Positions 8,971-17,179 are shown, counted from the stretch's first letter. The stretch: 64,000 nt of DNA from Arthrobacter sp. Alg241-R88 (GCF_900537115.1 NZ_UNRG01000002.1:310591-374590), one strand, 5' to 3'. Program-made: numbers and translations. Notes: generated by a model from the letters alone, not told the origin.

Positions 8971-9028
8971 TGGGTGGGGCCCACGCCGCCAGGGAGGCGA
9001 TGGGTGGGCCCGCGCCGCCAGGGAGGCG
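8971..9028. repeat. two tandem copies of a 28-29 bp intergenic repeat
   Basis: Copies at 8971-8999 and 9001-9028 share the core CGCCGCCAGGGAGGCG and the preceding TGGGTGGG. They differ by one single-base indel and one substitution. Each core can itself fold (CGCC...GGCG). They sit immediately after the binding-protein stop codon. Confidence 0.8.
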
Positions 9029-9035
9029 GTGGGGA

Positions 9036-10712
9036 CTACTTGCGCGGTTCCAGCGTGGTCAGCACAAGCACCGTGGAAGGTGAGCGGACCGAAAGGGTCG
9101 CGTAGGGGTTGTCCTCGGTGGGCCAGCCGGTGAAGCGGGTGTCGTTGAAGGCGCCCCACTCCGGACCGGAGAACAGCGGCACCAGCGGTGCGGCGTCGTC
9201 GTATTCTTCCTGCAGCTTGTTGACGATGTCCTTCTGCTTGGACTCGTCGGCCTCTGCAGCGAACTCTGCCAGCAGGGCGTCGGCTGTGGTGTCGCCGAAG
9301 CGGTGGTAGTTGTCGAACGTCTTGGTGCCCACGGGCTTGACGGTCGCCGTGCCCATGGAGGCGTTGAAGTACTTGTACGGGCTGGGGTCGTTGGCACTCC
9401 AGACGATGCCGGAGTCGAAGTCGCCCGTTTCGTAGCCGGCAACCACGGCAGCCCAGTCCGGGGACTCCACCTTTGCCGTGACGCCGACTTCTGCCAGGTT
9501 CTGCGCGATCACGTTGGCCACGGACAGCCAGTCGGAAGAAGAGGCTCCCACGGAGATCTTGAATTCGAACGGCTTGCCGTCCTTGAGCGCGCGCTTGCCG
9601 TCAGCACCCTTCGGGTAGCCCGCCTTGTCCAGCAGCTCATTGGCCTTCTGGACGTCCAGCCTGGTCCAGGTGCAGTTCTCCTTCACCTCGTTGTTCTTCC
9701 AGGTCTCGTAGTTGCCGGACAGTCCGGTGCAGTCGGCAGGCTCGGCGTAGCCGCCCATGCCGATCGTGGTGACCTGCTCCCGGTCCACGGCCATGCTCAG
9801 GGCCTTGCGGACATCAACGTCGTTGAAGGGGGCCTTGGTGGTGTTGAGCTGCCAGTTGATCATGGCGCCCGTGGCAGGGAACCAGTAGTGGCGGTGTTCC
9901 TTGTCCTTGGAAACGAAGGTCTTTTCGATGTTCGGGATGTACTGCGGGGCCCAGTCCACGTCGCCGTTGGCGGCGGCGAGGTTGGCGCCGTCGTTTCCTG
10001 CAAACGCGAGCATCTTGATACCGGCGATCTTCTGCTTGTCCGGCTGCCAGTAGTTGGGGTTCTTCTTCAGCACAAACGACTGGGCCTGGAAACTGTCAAC
10101 CTCGGTGTAGGGGCCTGTGCCGACGGGCTTGGCATTGGCGTCCTTCTCCGGATCGGCAAGGGCGGACCAGACGTGCTTGGGCAGGATGGTGAGGTGCCCG
10201 ACGTCGTAGAGGGCCGGCGACCACGGCTTGTTGAAGGTGAAGGTCACTTTGTTGGTGCCTTCGGCGCTCACGGTGTCCAGGTACTCGAAGCCGCCCTTGA
10301 TCTTCTTCTGGAGCTCGAAGGTGTAGGCGACGTCCTCGGCCACGAAGGGCTGGCCGTCGGACCACTTAACGCCGTCGCGCAGGGTGAAGGTGATGGACTT
10401 GCCGTCGTCGGCGGCCTTCCATTCAGTGGCCAGCCACGGCACCGTGTCGCCCTTGGCCGGGTTGAAGATCAGCAGCGACTCGTAGATGGACTGCTGGACC
10501 ATCGGGTTGACGGTGGGGGCGAACGGGTTGAAGTTCTGCACGAAGGTGCCCATGTCCTCACGCGGAATGGTGAGGAAGGCGCTGGCGTTCGCTGCGGCGT
10601 CGGTGCCGGCGGCCTTGTTGCCGGTGGCTGCACAGCCGGTCAGCAGCAGTGCGCCTGCCGCCAGGCCGGCGGCCGTGATGCGGGCAGCCCTCAGGAATCG
10701 GGGTTGTGTCAT
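9036..10712 (-). CDS. family-5 extracellular solute-binding lipoprotein (probable oligofructoside receptor)
   Basis: 558 residues. Lipoprotein signal with lipobox LLTGC, then a SBP_bac_5 fold (SIYESLLIFNP, TLRDGVKWSDGQPF, VGTGPYTEVDSF, ALSMAVDREQV). It is anchored on the outer face of the membrane and delivers substrate to the DppBC permeases. By fold it belongs to the peptide/nickel/oligosaccharide family. Its operon partners (LacI regulator and two GH32 enzymes) argue for a fructan-derived oligosaccharide. Ribosome site GAAAGAG precedes the ATG. A hairpin and tandem repeat follow the stop. Confidence 0.92.
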   Translation of the reverse strand: MTQPRFLRAARITAAGLAAGALLLTGCAATGNKAAGTDAAANASAFLTIPREDMGTFVQNFNPFAPTVNPMVQQSIYESLLIFNPAKGDTVPWLATEWKAADDGKSITFTLRDGVKWSDGQPFVAEDVAYTFELQKKIKGGFEYLDTVSAEGTNKVTFTFNKPWSPALYDVGHLTILPKHVWSALADPEKDANAKPVGTGPYTEVDSFQAQSFVLKKNPNYWQPDKQKIAGIKMLAFAGNDGANLAAANGDVDWAPQYIPNIEKTFVSKDKEHRHYWFPATGAMINWQLNTTKAPFNDVDVRKALSMAVDREQVTTIGMGGYAEPADCTGLSGNYETWKNNEVKENCTWTRLDVQKANELLDKAGYPKGADGKRALKDGKPFEFKISVGASSSDWLSVANVIAQNLAEVGVTAKVESPDWAAVVAGYETGDFDSGIVWSANDPSPYKYFNASMGTATVKPVGTKTFDNYHRFGDTTADALLAEFAAEADESKQKDIVNKLQEEYDDAAPLVPLFSGPEWGAFNDTRFTGWPTEDNPYATLSVRSPSTVLVLTTLEPRK

Positions 10713-10767
10713 GATGGTTATCTCTTTCCTATCTTCATCAGCAAGGTGAAGGGGTGGGGGAGGGGTT

Positions 10768-10804
10768 GCTCTTCGAAAGTGATTTCGCGGTCAGACCGAA
10801 GAGC
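10768..10804. other. inverted repeat spanning the lacI stop codon
   Basis: GCTCTTCG (10768-10775) pairs with CGAAGAGC (10797-10804). An inner palindrome CGGTCAGACCG (10788-10798) covers the stop codon of the lacI gene. It may act as a processing or attenuation hairpin between regulator and binding-protein genes; no U-run. Confidence 0.4.
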
Positions 10805-11861
10805 GTTCTAGCAGCGGACAGCCGACTAATTGCTGGTCGGCAACTATCGGCTGTCCTGCTGTAAGAGCTGCGAGCGTCTGGACTCCCAGGGCGCCCATTT
10901 TTTCAAACGGCAACGCAACCGTGGTCAGCTTGGGCCTGAGGTAGGCCGCAATCAGTTCCTGGTTGTCGAAGCCAATCACGGCGATGTCTCCGGGGATGGT
11001 CAGGCCCCGTTCCTTGATGGCGTCGTAAGCGCCCATCGCCATGCGGTCGTTGAGGCAGAACAGCGCGGTTGGCCTGTCCTCCTGTGGGTAGCGGTCCAGG
11101 ATGCGGCACGCGGCCTCATACCCGCCGTCGGCCGTTGCATATCCGGGCACCACGAGCTCGGGGTCCAGCTCGAGTCCGGCTTCGGCGAGTGCTTCGCGTG
11201 CACCCTCCAGACGCCCGATGGCCGCCGGAATTTGCGGGTCCAGGTTGATGACTCCGATCCTGCGGTGGCCGGCCTGGAGCAAACGTTCGACGGCGACGCG
11301 GCCCCCGGCACGTTCGTCCGGGACAATCGAGGGCAGCTTCCCGTCGGCGTCGAAGCAGTTGATCAGGACGGTGGGTACTTCCTTGGTGCTTTCCGGCACA
11401 TGCACGCCACGGTGAAACGTGGCTGCGTAGAGAAGCCCTTCCACGCGCTGCTCCAGCAGCTTCTCGGTTGCGGCGTCTTCCATACCCTGGTTGGGTCCTA
11501 CGGCATCGGCCTGGTCGGAGGGTGCGATGAGCAGGAACTTGCGGTCGAGCCAGGCTTGGTCTTGGGCACCCTTGATGATGTTGACGGCGAACGGTGCCGT
11601 CACGATCTCGGTGACAATCCCGTACCAGTCGCTGCGCTGGGATGCCAGTGCACGTGCTCCGGCGTTCGGGCGGTAGCCCAAGGCATGGACAGCTTCGTAG
11701 ATCCGAGTGCGGGTTTCCTCGGAGATACTGGCATTTTCGCGGTTGCTCAGCACGAACGAGACCGCGGTCCGGGAAACGCCGGCGTGTTTGGCAACGTCAT
11801 TCATGGTGACACCCCGCTGCCGTGCAGCCCCTGCATGGTTCGGGGTGGTGGTCTTCGCCAT
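10791..11861 (-). CDS. LacI-family repressor of the first fructan operon
   Basis: 356 residues. N-terminal helix-turn-helix TMNDVAKHAGVSRTAVSFVL (about residues 19-38) with hinge helix (YRPNAGARALASQ), then a periplasmic-binding-protein-like sugar domain (FCLNDRMAMGAYDAI, IAVIGFDNQELIAAYLRPKL). The effector is probably a fructose-containing sugar. It is the first gene of the operon, 78 bp before the binding-protein gene. Two palindromes overlap its own promoter, so it should repress the whole operon including itself. Confidence 0.92.
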   Translation of the reverse strand: MAKTTTPNHAGAARQRGVTMNDVAKHAGVSRTAVSFVLSNRENASISEETRTRIYEAVHALGYRPNAGARALASQRSDWYGIVTEIVTAPFAVNIIKGAQDQAWLDRKFLLIAPSDQADAVGPNQGMEDAATEKLLEQRVEGLLYAATFHRGVHVPESTKEVPTVLINCFDADGKLPSIVPDERAGGRVAVERLLQAGHRRIGVINLDPQIPAAIGRLEGAREALAEAGLELDPELVVPGYATADGGYEAACRILDRYPQEDRPTALFCLNDRMAMGAYDAIKERGLTIPGDIAVIGFDNQELIAAYLRPKLTTVALPFEKMGALGVQTLAALTAGQPIVADQQLVGCPLLERSSV

Positions 11862-11898
11862 TGAAAGCTCCGGAGGTGGTCGGTGGTACTGCCGTTTG

Positions 11899-11912
11899 GT
11901 AACGCGCGTTAC
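11899..11912. promoter_or_regulatory. LacI operator 1 of the first fructan operon
   Basis: GTAACGCGCGTTAC is a perfect 14-bp palindrome with the central CG typical of LacI-family sites. It lies 38 bp before the lacI ATG, downstream of the promoter. Confidence 0.85.
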
Positions 11913-11928
11913 TTGCGTTATGTGATAG

Positions 11929-11958
11929 AGGTTACGCGCGTTACTAGATCCGTGTCAA
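11929..11958 (-). promoter_or_regulatory. promoter of the first fructan operon
   Basis: On the minus strand TTGACA (11958-11953), 18-nt spacer, TAACCT (11934-11929). The spacer contains operator 2, so repressor binding would occlude RNA polymerase. Confidence 0.65.
11931..11944. promoter_or_regulatory. LacI operator 2 of the first fructan operon
   Basis: GTTACGCGCGTTAC has the same core as operator 1, with one mismatched symmetric pair. Centre-to-centre distance is 32 bp, about three helical turns. It falls between the predicted -35 and -10 boxes. Confidence 0.82.
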
Positions 11959-12023
11959 GGGTTATTTGCCTGGCCCAAGCCACAACCTTGCAGGCGTCCC
12001 GGGCAGCCGCGGCGAGGGCGGTT

Positions 12024-12185
12024 TTATGCGTGCATTTGCAGCTGGGGCTGGTGCTGAAGCCCTGTGCGGAGTTCGTCTCCGGTCGGGGGCCGGGCGCCGG
12101 CCCGGGATACGGTGACTGCGGCCGCAGTGGCGGCTGTGTGTCCGAGTTGTTCGAGGACGGATGGAGCCAGGCCGTCGGGTGCTGC
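12024..12185 (-). pseudogene. C-terminal remnant of a PfkB-family (fructo)kinase
   Basis: The minus strand directly after the GH32 stop codon is open for 53 codons ending in TAA. It encodes a PfkB C-terminus: the stretch TAATAAAVTVSRAGARPPTG matches the last helix and the VSRxGAxPP motif of ribokinase/fructokinase proteins. No start, ATP-binding or DTxGAGD region is present. The reading frame begins 2 nt after the GH32 TAG, as if a deletion removed the rest of the kinase gene. A fructokinase is the expected last enzyme of a sucrose/fructan operon. The region 11959-12023 between the remnant and the next promoter holds nothing recognisable. Confidence 0.75.
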
Positions 12186-12186
12186 C

Positions 12187-13698
12187 CTACGCGAGCTGCG
12201 TGGCCTGGAGGCTGGTGATGGTTGCCGTGCCGCCGGTGGCGTAGACGGCGAGGCTGCTGCTGGTTTCGGCCGGGAAGATCAGTTCGGTCATGGTGACCAG
12301 GCCGTCCTGGGCGAAGACTTCAACCGAGCAGTGGTCCACGAAGATCGTGAGGTTGTAGGTGCCCGAGGTTGCGCGGAGCGGGGCGGTGTCGATGGAGGGG
12401 AAGGACTCGTGGAAGTCTGTGATCCCGGATTCGCGCCGGTCCACGAACAGTGTGCCGTCACCGGGACGGATGCCCACACGGGTTCCGGTGGCACCGTTGC
12501 CGCGCAGGATGAGGCCGAATTCCGTTGCGCTTCCGGGCGTGAAGCTGACGTCGATGCGCTGGACCGTGCCTTCCGCGCCCGCCAGGACCTGCACGCCGTC
12601 GTTGATGGTGGTGTTGGAAAGGCGGAAGGGGGCCGGGCCGGCCAGGGCTGTCCAGTCGCCGGCGGGCTGCTGGACCAGGCACAGGTCGCCGTCGGTGGTC
12701 TGGAGGGTGATTTCGCGGGCGAGGCTCATGGGGCTTCGCCAGGGCGTGGTGGGGATCTGGTTGGCGTAGTCCCAGTTGTTCATCCAGGCGATCATGAGAC
12801 GGCGGTTGTCCGGGGCGTCGCTGAAGGAGACGGCGGCGTAGTAGTCCCGGCCCCAGTCCAGCCACCGGTAGTCGCCCAGCCGGTCCGGGTCCTGGAGGCC
12901 TTCGGTGACGGTGGTGGTTGAGGTGAAGGTGGTGCCGTCGAAGTCGCCCAGGAAGTATTGTCCGGCTGAGCCGTTGTTGGGCCCGCCGGGGTTGAGGTTG
13001 ACGGTGAGGACCCACTTGAGGTTTTCCGGGTCGCCGTCGACGGGCAACGGGAAAAGGTCGGGGCATTCCCAGACGCCGCCGGTGGCGTTTGCGGGGCCGA
13101 AACTGCTGAGGTATTCCCAGATTTTCAGGTCGTCGGATTTGTAGAGGACCACCTGGAAGTCTGTGGCTTCGACGGCGACCATCACCCAGTAGCTGCCCGC
13201 GCCGCCGTCGTACCGGATGACTTTGGGGTCGCGGAACTCCGCGGACCCGCGGTTCAGGACGGGGTTGTCCGTGTGTTTTGTCCAGGTGTAGCCCCCGTCC
13301 AGGCTGTAGGCCAGGGACTGGGCCTGGACCCCCGCATGCTCCGAGCCCGGCTTGAAAGCGCTGGTGTAGACGGCCACGAGCGGGGCGGCGGAGCCGGTGC
13401 CGAAGCCGCTGGTGTTGTGCCGGTCATGGACGATGCTGCCGGAGAAGATGTCCTCGTTCTCGTCACAGGCGATGGCGACCGGGTGTTCGGTCCAGGTCAG
13501 CAGGTCGGTGGAGGTGGCGTGTCCCCAGGACATGTTTCCCCAGACGTTTCCCAGCGGGTTGTTCTGGTAGTAGAGGTGGTAGACGCCGTCATGGAAAATC
13601 AGGCCGTTGGGGTCATTGAGCCAGGTGTTCCGGGCGGCATAATGCATGGCCGGCCGGAAGGTCTCGGCTGTCGTGGCAGTCGAGGTGAGTGTATCCAT
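12187..13698 (-). CDS. GH32 exo-inulinase/levanase-like enzyme without signal peptide
   Basis: 503 residues. NTWLNDPNG with nucleophile Asp29, EFRDPKV with RDP at 156-158, WECPD with acid/base Glu211, and a C-terminal sandwich (VDHCSVEVFAQDG). The three intact blocks are those of exo-acting inulinases/levanases, but no export signal is visible, so it likely cleaves short fructans after import by the CUT1 transporter encoded upstream. AAAGGAACTTC precedes the ATG. It is last in the operon (22-bp gap) and is followed by the kinase remnant. Confidence 0.92.
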   Translation of the reverse strand: MDTLTSTATTAETFRPAMHYAARNTWLNDPNGLIFHDGVYHLYYQNNPLGNVWGNMSWGHATSTDLLTWTEHPVAIACDENEDIFSGSIVHDRHNTSGFGTGSAAPLVAVYTSAFKPGSEHAGVQAQSLAYSLDGGYTWTKHTDNPVLNRGSAEFRDPKVIRYDGGAGSYWVMVAVEATDFQVVLYKSDDLKIWEYLSSFGPANATGGVWECPDLFPLPVDGDPENLKWVLTVNLNPGGPNNGSAGQYFLGDFDGTTFTSTTTVTEGLQDPDRLGDYRWLDWGRDYYAAVSFSDAPDNRRLMIAWMNNWDYANQIPTTPWRSPMSLAREITLQTTDGDLCLVQQPAGDWTALAGPAPFRLSNTTINDGVQVLAGAEGTVQRIDVSFTPGSATEFGLILRGNGATGTRVGIRPGDGTLFVDRRESGITDFHESFPSIDTAPLRATSGTYNLTIFVDHCSVEVFAQDGLVTMTELIFPAETSSSLAVYATGGTATITSLQATQLA

Positions 13699-13720
13699 GA
13701 AGTTCCTTTGGTGGTCTGTG

Positions 13721-14632
13721 TTATTTGCTCGCGCCGGCCGTGAGGCCTTCGCGGAGTGTGCGTTGGCCGAAGATAAAGACGACCAGGGCGGGCAGCATGG
13801 ACAGGATCACGCCGGCGAGGACCACGGATATGCTCCCGGTGCCGAGGTTGCCTTGGAGCGTGACCAGCCCGAGGGGAAGAGTGAAGTTCTGTTCACTGAT
13901 CGTGAGGATCAGTGGCCGGAAGAACTCGTTCCAGTGGAAGTTGAAGGCGAGGATCCCGACGATGGCCATACCCGGAACCGCCAATGGTGCGTAAACGGAA
14001 CGGAAGATCCGCCATGGTCCGGCACCATCCAGGGCAGCGGCCTCCGCAAAATCATTGGGAAGGCCCAGGAAGTATTGGCGCATCAGGAACGTGCCGAAGG
14101 CGGTGGGAATGGCCGGCAGGATCAAGGCCAGCAGGGTGTCTGAGAGATCCATCCCGCGGATGAGCATGAACACCGGGACGATGGTGACCTGCACCGGAAC
14201 CATCATGGTGGCCAGCACCAACGAGAAGATGGCCTTCTTGCCACGGAAATCCAGGCGGGCGAAAGCGTAACCGGCAAGCGTGGCGGAAGCCATCTGGCCA
14301 AGCGCGATCAGCCCGGTCACCAGGGCGCTGTTCAGGACGAGGAGGCCGATGTTGATCTGCCTGAACACCTCCTGGTACGCCGTAAAGTCAGGGTTGATGG
14401 GCAGGAAGGACGGCGGCAGGTTGAAGGATTCCGACGGCGTCCGCAGCGAGGTGGACAGGGTCCACAGGACAGGGCCGAGGGTCAGCGCCGCAGCCACCGC
14501 CAACGCCGCGTACCTGCCGACAGCTCCTGCAGCGGGCAGGCGGCGGCTGCGGTAGGGCTTGTGGGTGGTTGGCGTGCCGGTGGTGGAACCGGGATTCTCG
14601 CCGGTCCCGGTGTGCAGGGTCTGGCTGGACAT
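13721..14632 (-). CDS. CUT1 sugar ABC permease (MalG-like)
   Basis: 303 residues from MSSQTLH; the GTG 12 nt earlier is rejected because GAGG is well spaced for this ATG. Six membrane helices and the EAA loop (LPNDFAEAAALDGAGPWRIFRSVYAP). Inner-membrane half of a di/oligosaccharide importer, partner of the MalF-like permease 8 bp upstream. No ATPase gene is in this locus; a shared MsiK-type ATPase encoded elsewhere is the usual solution in actinobacteria. Confidence 0.93.
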   Translation of the reverse strand: MSSQTLHTGTGENPGSTTGTPTTHKPYRSRRLPAAGAVGRYAALAVAAALTLGPVLWTLSTSLRTPSESFNLPPSFLPINPDFTAYQEVFRQINIGLLVLNSALVTGLIALGQMASATLAGYAFARLDFRGKKAIFSLVLATMMVPVQVTIVPVFMLIRGMDLSDTLLALILPAIPTAFGTFLMRQYFLGLPNDFAEAAALDGAGPWRIFRSVYAPLAVPGMAIVGILAFNFHWNEFFRPLILTISEQNFTLPLGLVTLQGNLGTGSISVVLAGVILSMLPALVVFIFGQRTLREGLTAGASK

Positions 14633-14640
14633 GAGGGGCC

Positions 14641-15570
14641 TCACTGGTAGAAGACGAAGCGGCGGCTAAGGCGGAATTGCAGGGCGGTGACGGCAAGGAT
14701 CAGCACGGTCAGTACCAGGCCGATGGCCGAGGCTTCGCCGAATTCCAGTTGCTGGAAGGCGGATTCAAAGATCACCATGACGGCGGTGCGGGTGGAATCC
14801 CCTGGACCGCCGTTGGTCAGTACGTAAGGCTGGTCGAAGACCTGCAGTGCACTGATGATCGCCATGACGGAGGCGACGAGGACCGTGGGGCTGATCAGCG
14901 GCAGTGTGACATTGCTGAACTGCTTCCAGCCCGTGGCACCATCGAGGTTTGCTGCCTCGTGCAGTTCCTTGGGGATGTTGGTCAGCGCGCCGAGGAAGAG
15001 CAGGAAGGAAAATCCGAAGTTCTGCCAGACATAGACCAGGATGACGACTGCGGCGGAGGCCGTGGGACTGGTCAGCCAGGGCACTGCGGGAATGCCGGCG
15101 AGCGACAGGAGCCAGTTCACCACGCCGAACTGCTCATTGAACATGTACCGCATGAAGATGGACACCGACGCGGCGGACAGCACCAGGGGGAAAAAGAAGG
15201 TGGAACGCAGGAACACCCTGAGCCAGGACGGCATCCTGGCCTGGAGCATGGAAGCCAGGCTGAGTGCGATGCCGAGTTCAAGGATGACGGCAACGACGAC
15301 GAACACGATGGTGTTCAGGAACGACACGCGAACGGTGGGGTCCTGTGCCAGGGAGGCGAAGTTGGCGAAACCGACGAACTGGGGTGCCGAAATGATGTCC
15401 CAGCGGAAGAAGGCCAGGATCAGCGAGCCGACGATCGGCAGGAAGGTGAACAAGGCCATACCCACCAGGGTGGGGGCAAGGAAAATCATCGCCAGCCACC
15501 GCTCGACGAACGATCTCCGCGCGGTCGGTGGCTTGACGGCTTGGCGTGTGGCGGTGGACGCGGTGGTCAT
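14641..15570 (-). CDS. CUT1 sugar ABC permease (MalF-like)
   Basis: 309 residues from MTTASTAT, with AGGAGGAAC just upstream and ATGA overlap with the binding-protein stop (15567-15570). The longer in-frame extension to 15762 lies within the binding-protein gene and is rejected. Six helices; EAA loop IPKELHEAANLDGATGWKQF. It forms the membrane channel with the MalG-like protein. Confidence 0.93.
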   Translation of the reverse strand: MTTASTATRQAVKPPTARRSFVERWLAMIFLAPTLVGMALFTFLPIVGSLILAFFRWDIISAPQFVGFANFASLAQDPTVRVSFLNTIVFVVVAVILELGIALSLASMLQARMPSWLRVFLRSTFFFPLVLSAASVSIFMRYMFNEQFGVVNWLLSLAGIPAVPWLTSPTASAAVVILVYVWQNFGFSFLLFLGALTNIPKELHEAANLDGATGWKQFSNVTLPLISPTVLVASVMAIISALQVFDQPYVLTNGGPGDSTRTAVMVIFESAFQQLEFGEASAIGLVLTVLILAVTALQFRLSRRFVFYQ

Positions 15571-17027
15571 GAGTTCCTCCTGAGGGCCAGTTCGAGGTCG
15601 CGCTGCAGGGTGCCCATCGCTGTCCGTACGCCGGCGGAGCTGCCGCTGACAGCAGTGGAAACGTTTTTCATCAGGGCAGTTTCGACGGCAGCCTGCTGCG
15701 GCGGCGCGGGGATCGGGCCGGACGTGGGGAACCTGTCGAGGGTGTCGTAGAAGACTTTCCAATGCCGGGGCCCGGTGGCGGCGTAAAAGGACTCGTTCAC
15801 CATGGAACGGCGGGTGGGGGTGGTGTTCGGTTTGGGCATGGCCAGTTGCATCGCGTCGCGGCTGGAGCAGAACTTAACCCATTCCCAGGCTGCGTCCTTG
15901 TCCTTGGCCGTGCGCATGATCGCGTAGCCGGCAGCACCGAACTGATGCCGCTGGGTCCGCCAGCGGGGGAAGAACTGAACATCGAACTGGTCGGCGGTCA
16001 TTCCGGCGTCGTGGAGGCCCTGCGCCCAGTAGCCGCCTGCCGGCGTGGTGCCGATGCGGTTGTTGCCGAACAGCCCGACCAGGGCGTTTCCACCCCCGGA
16101 TTCAGGACGCACGCCCAGCCCTTCGGCCACGAGTTGGCGCAGGTAGTCGAAGGTCTCAATCACCCTCCCGTCCTCGGCGTTGGGAGCGAGCCACTGATAG
16201 CCGCCTCCGCGCGTCGCCCGGGCAGGGTCCGTGGGATAAAAGCTGTCCCACAGCCAGTCCCCGCCTGCAGCCTTGCTCTCGGTCAGGAAGCTGGTGTCGT
16301 TGGCGTACAGCCACGGCACTACTCCGCCGAAAAGCCTGTTGGTCCAGTAGTACGGTGTGAAGTCGGCCGGGCGGGCTTTCCGCAGGGCGCGGAGGGTTGC
16401 ACTGAAGTCATCCTGCGTCCAGTCGTCCTTCGGCCGGTCAAGGCCGGCCTGGGCAAAAGTGGTGGTGTTCAAGTACATGTTCGCCGCGTTCCAGTCCAGC
16501 GGGAGCTGGTACAGGCTTCCCTGGTACATGAAGGCTTCCAGCAGGCTCGGATGAACGTCATCGAAGTAATCGCCCATGTCGGCGGCGTCGCGGCGGACAT
16601 AGTCATCCAGCGGCTCGGCAAGCTTGTCGGCGAACAGCTGGGCGCCCTCGGTGGCCACGTAGACGACGTCCGGCGGTGTTCCAGCGGCCACCATGGTGAG
16701 GATTTTGGAAAAAAAGTCTTTCCAGTCCGCGCCCTGGATGGCCTGCACCTGGACCGGAATGTCAGGGTGGGCGGCGGCAAAGGCCTGAACCAGGCCCTGG
16801 CGGGCCGCGGCGTCCGCTGAGGTCCCAAGGATGGCGATGTTCAAGGCCTTACTGCCACGGCCGGGTATGTCGGTCCCGGTCAGTCGCGGCCAGGCTCCTA
16901 CAGTAGCTCCCGCCACGGCGAGTCCCGTAAGGCCGAGCATGGAACGCCGCGTGAGTTGTGCAACTCCGCTGCCGGGCCGCGGCGCAGATGAGGGGGTGGG
17001 TTGCCCCGGTGTCTTCTCAGACGTCAT
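15567..17027 (-). CDS. family-1 sugar-binding protein with Tat-like signal
   Basis: 486 residues. The N-terminus has a twin-arginine motif TRRSMLGLTG followed by a hydrophobic stretch, without a lipobox cysteine. Mature part is a SBP_bac_1 fold (HPDIPVQVQAI, GTPPDVVYVATE, QLPLDWNAANMYLNT, CSSRDAMQLAMPKPNTTP). It should capture sucrose or short fructans for the CUT1 permeases. It is first in its operon; the leader holds two LacI operators, one abutting the AGGAGGAG ribosome site. Confidence 0.92.
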   Translation of the reverse strand: MTSEKTPGQPTPSSAPRPGSGVAQLTRRSMLGLTGLAVAGATVGAWPRLTGTDIPGRGSKALNIAILGTSADAAARQGLVQAFAAAHPDIPVQVQAIQGADWKDFFSKILTMVAAGTPPDVVYVATEGAQLFADKLAEPLDDYVRRDAADMGDYFDDVHPSLLEAFMYQGSLYQLPLDWNAANMYLNTTTFAQAGLDRPKDDWTQDDFSATLRALRKARPADFTPYYWTNRLFGGVVPWLYANDTSFLTESKAAGGDWLWDSFYPTDPARATRGGGYQWLAPNAEDGRVIETFDYLRQLVAEGLGVRPESGGGNALVGLFGNNRIGTTPAGGYWAQGLHDAGMTADQFDVQFFPRWRTQRHQFGAAGYAIMRTAKDKDAAWEWVKFCSSRDAMQLAMPKPNTTPTRRSMVNESFYAATGPRHWKVFYDTLDRFPTSGPIPAPPQQAAVETALMKNVSTAVSGSSAGVRTAMGTLQRDLELALRRNS

Positions 17028-17040
17028 TGTCGGCTCCTCC

Positions 17041-17052
17041 TAACACGTGTTA
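17041..17052. promoter_or_regulatory. LacI operator 1 of the second fructan operon
   Basis: TAACACGTGTTA is a perfect 12-bp palindrome located in the leader, directly before the binding-protein ribosome site. Confidence 0.85.
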
Positions 17053-17055
17053 AGA

Positions 17056-17085
17056 ACAGTAGAGACGCCACCTAACACGTGTCAA
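17056..17085 (-). promoter_or_regulatory. promoter of the second fructan operon
   Basis: Minus strand TTGACA (17085-17080), 18-nt spacer, TACTGT (17061-17056). The -35 box is embedded in operator 2. Operator 1 lies just downstream of the -10 box. Confidence 0.65.
17073..17084. promoter_or_regulatory. LacI operator 2 of the second fructan operon
   Basis: TAACACGTGTCA differs from operator 1 at one base. Centre-to-centre distance is 32 bp, the same as in the neighbouring fructan operon. It overlaps the -35 box. Confidence 0.82.
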
Positions 17086-17179
17086 GGAGTAGTGCTGCTG
17101 AACATGTCCGCGCAGGAAGTGACCGTTCCTGCCGCGGGGTCTCAGCAGTGGAGTGACCCGTGCAAACGTCCCGCCGGGA

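Noticed and set aside
7826..9133. Long open frame on the plus strand opposite the permease genes
   Set aside because: It lies antisense to two clear ABC permease genes and its translation is Gly/His/Glu-rich without any domain. It is a high-GC shadow.
9303..10811. 502-codon open frame on the plus strand
   Set aside because: Antisense to the binding-protein gene, with Val/Gly-rich sequence and no motif; shadow of GC-rich codons.
14677..15750. 357-codon open frame on the plus strand
   Set aside because: Antisense to MalF-like permease; sequence of His, Gln and Gly repeats typical of a shadow.
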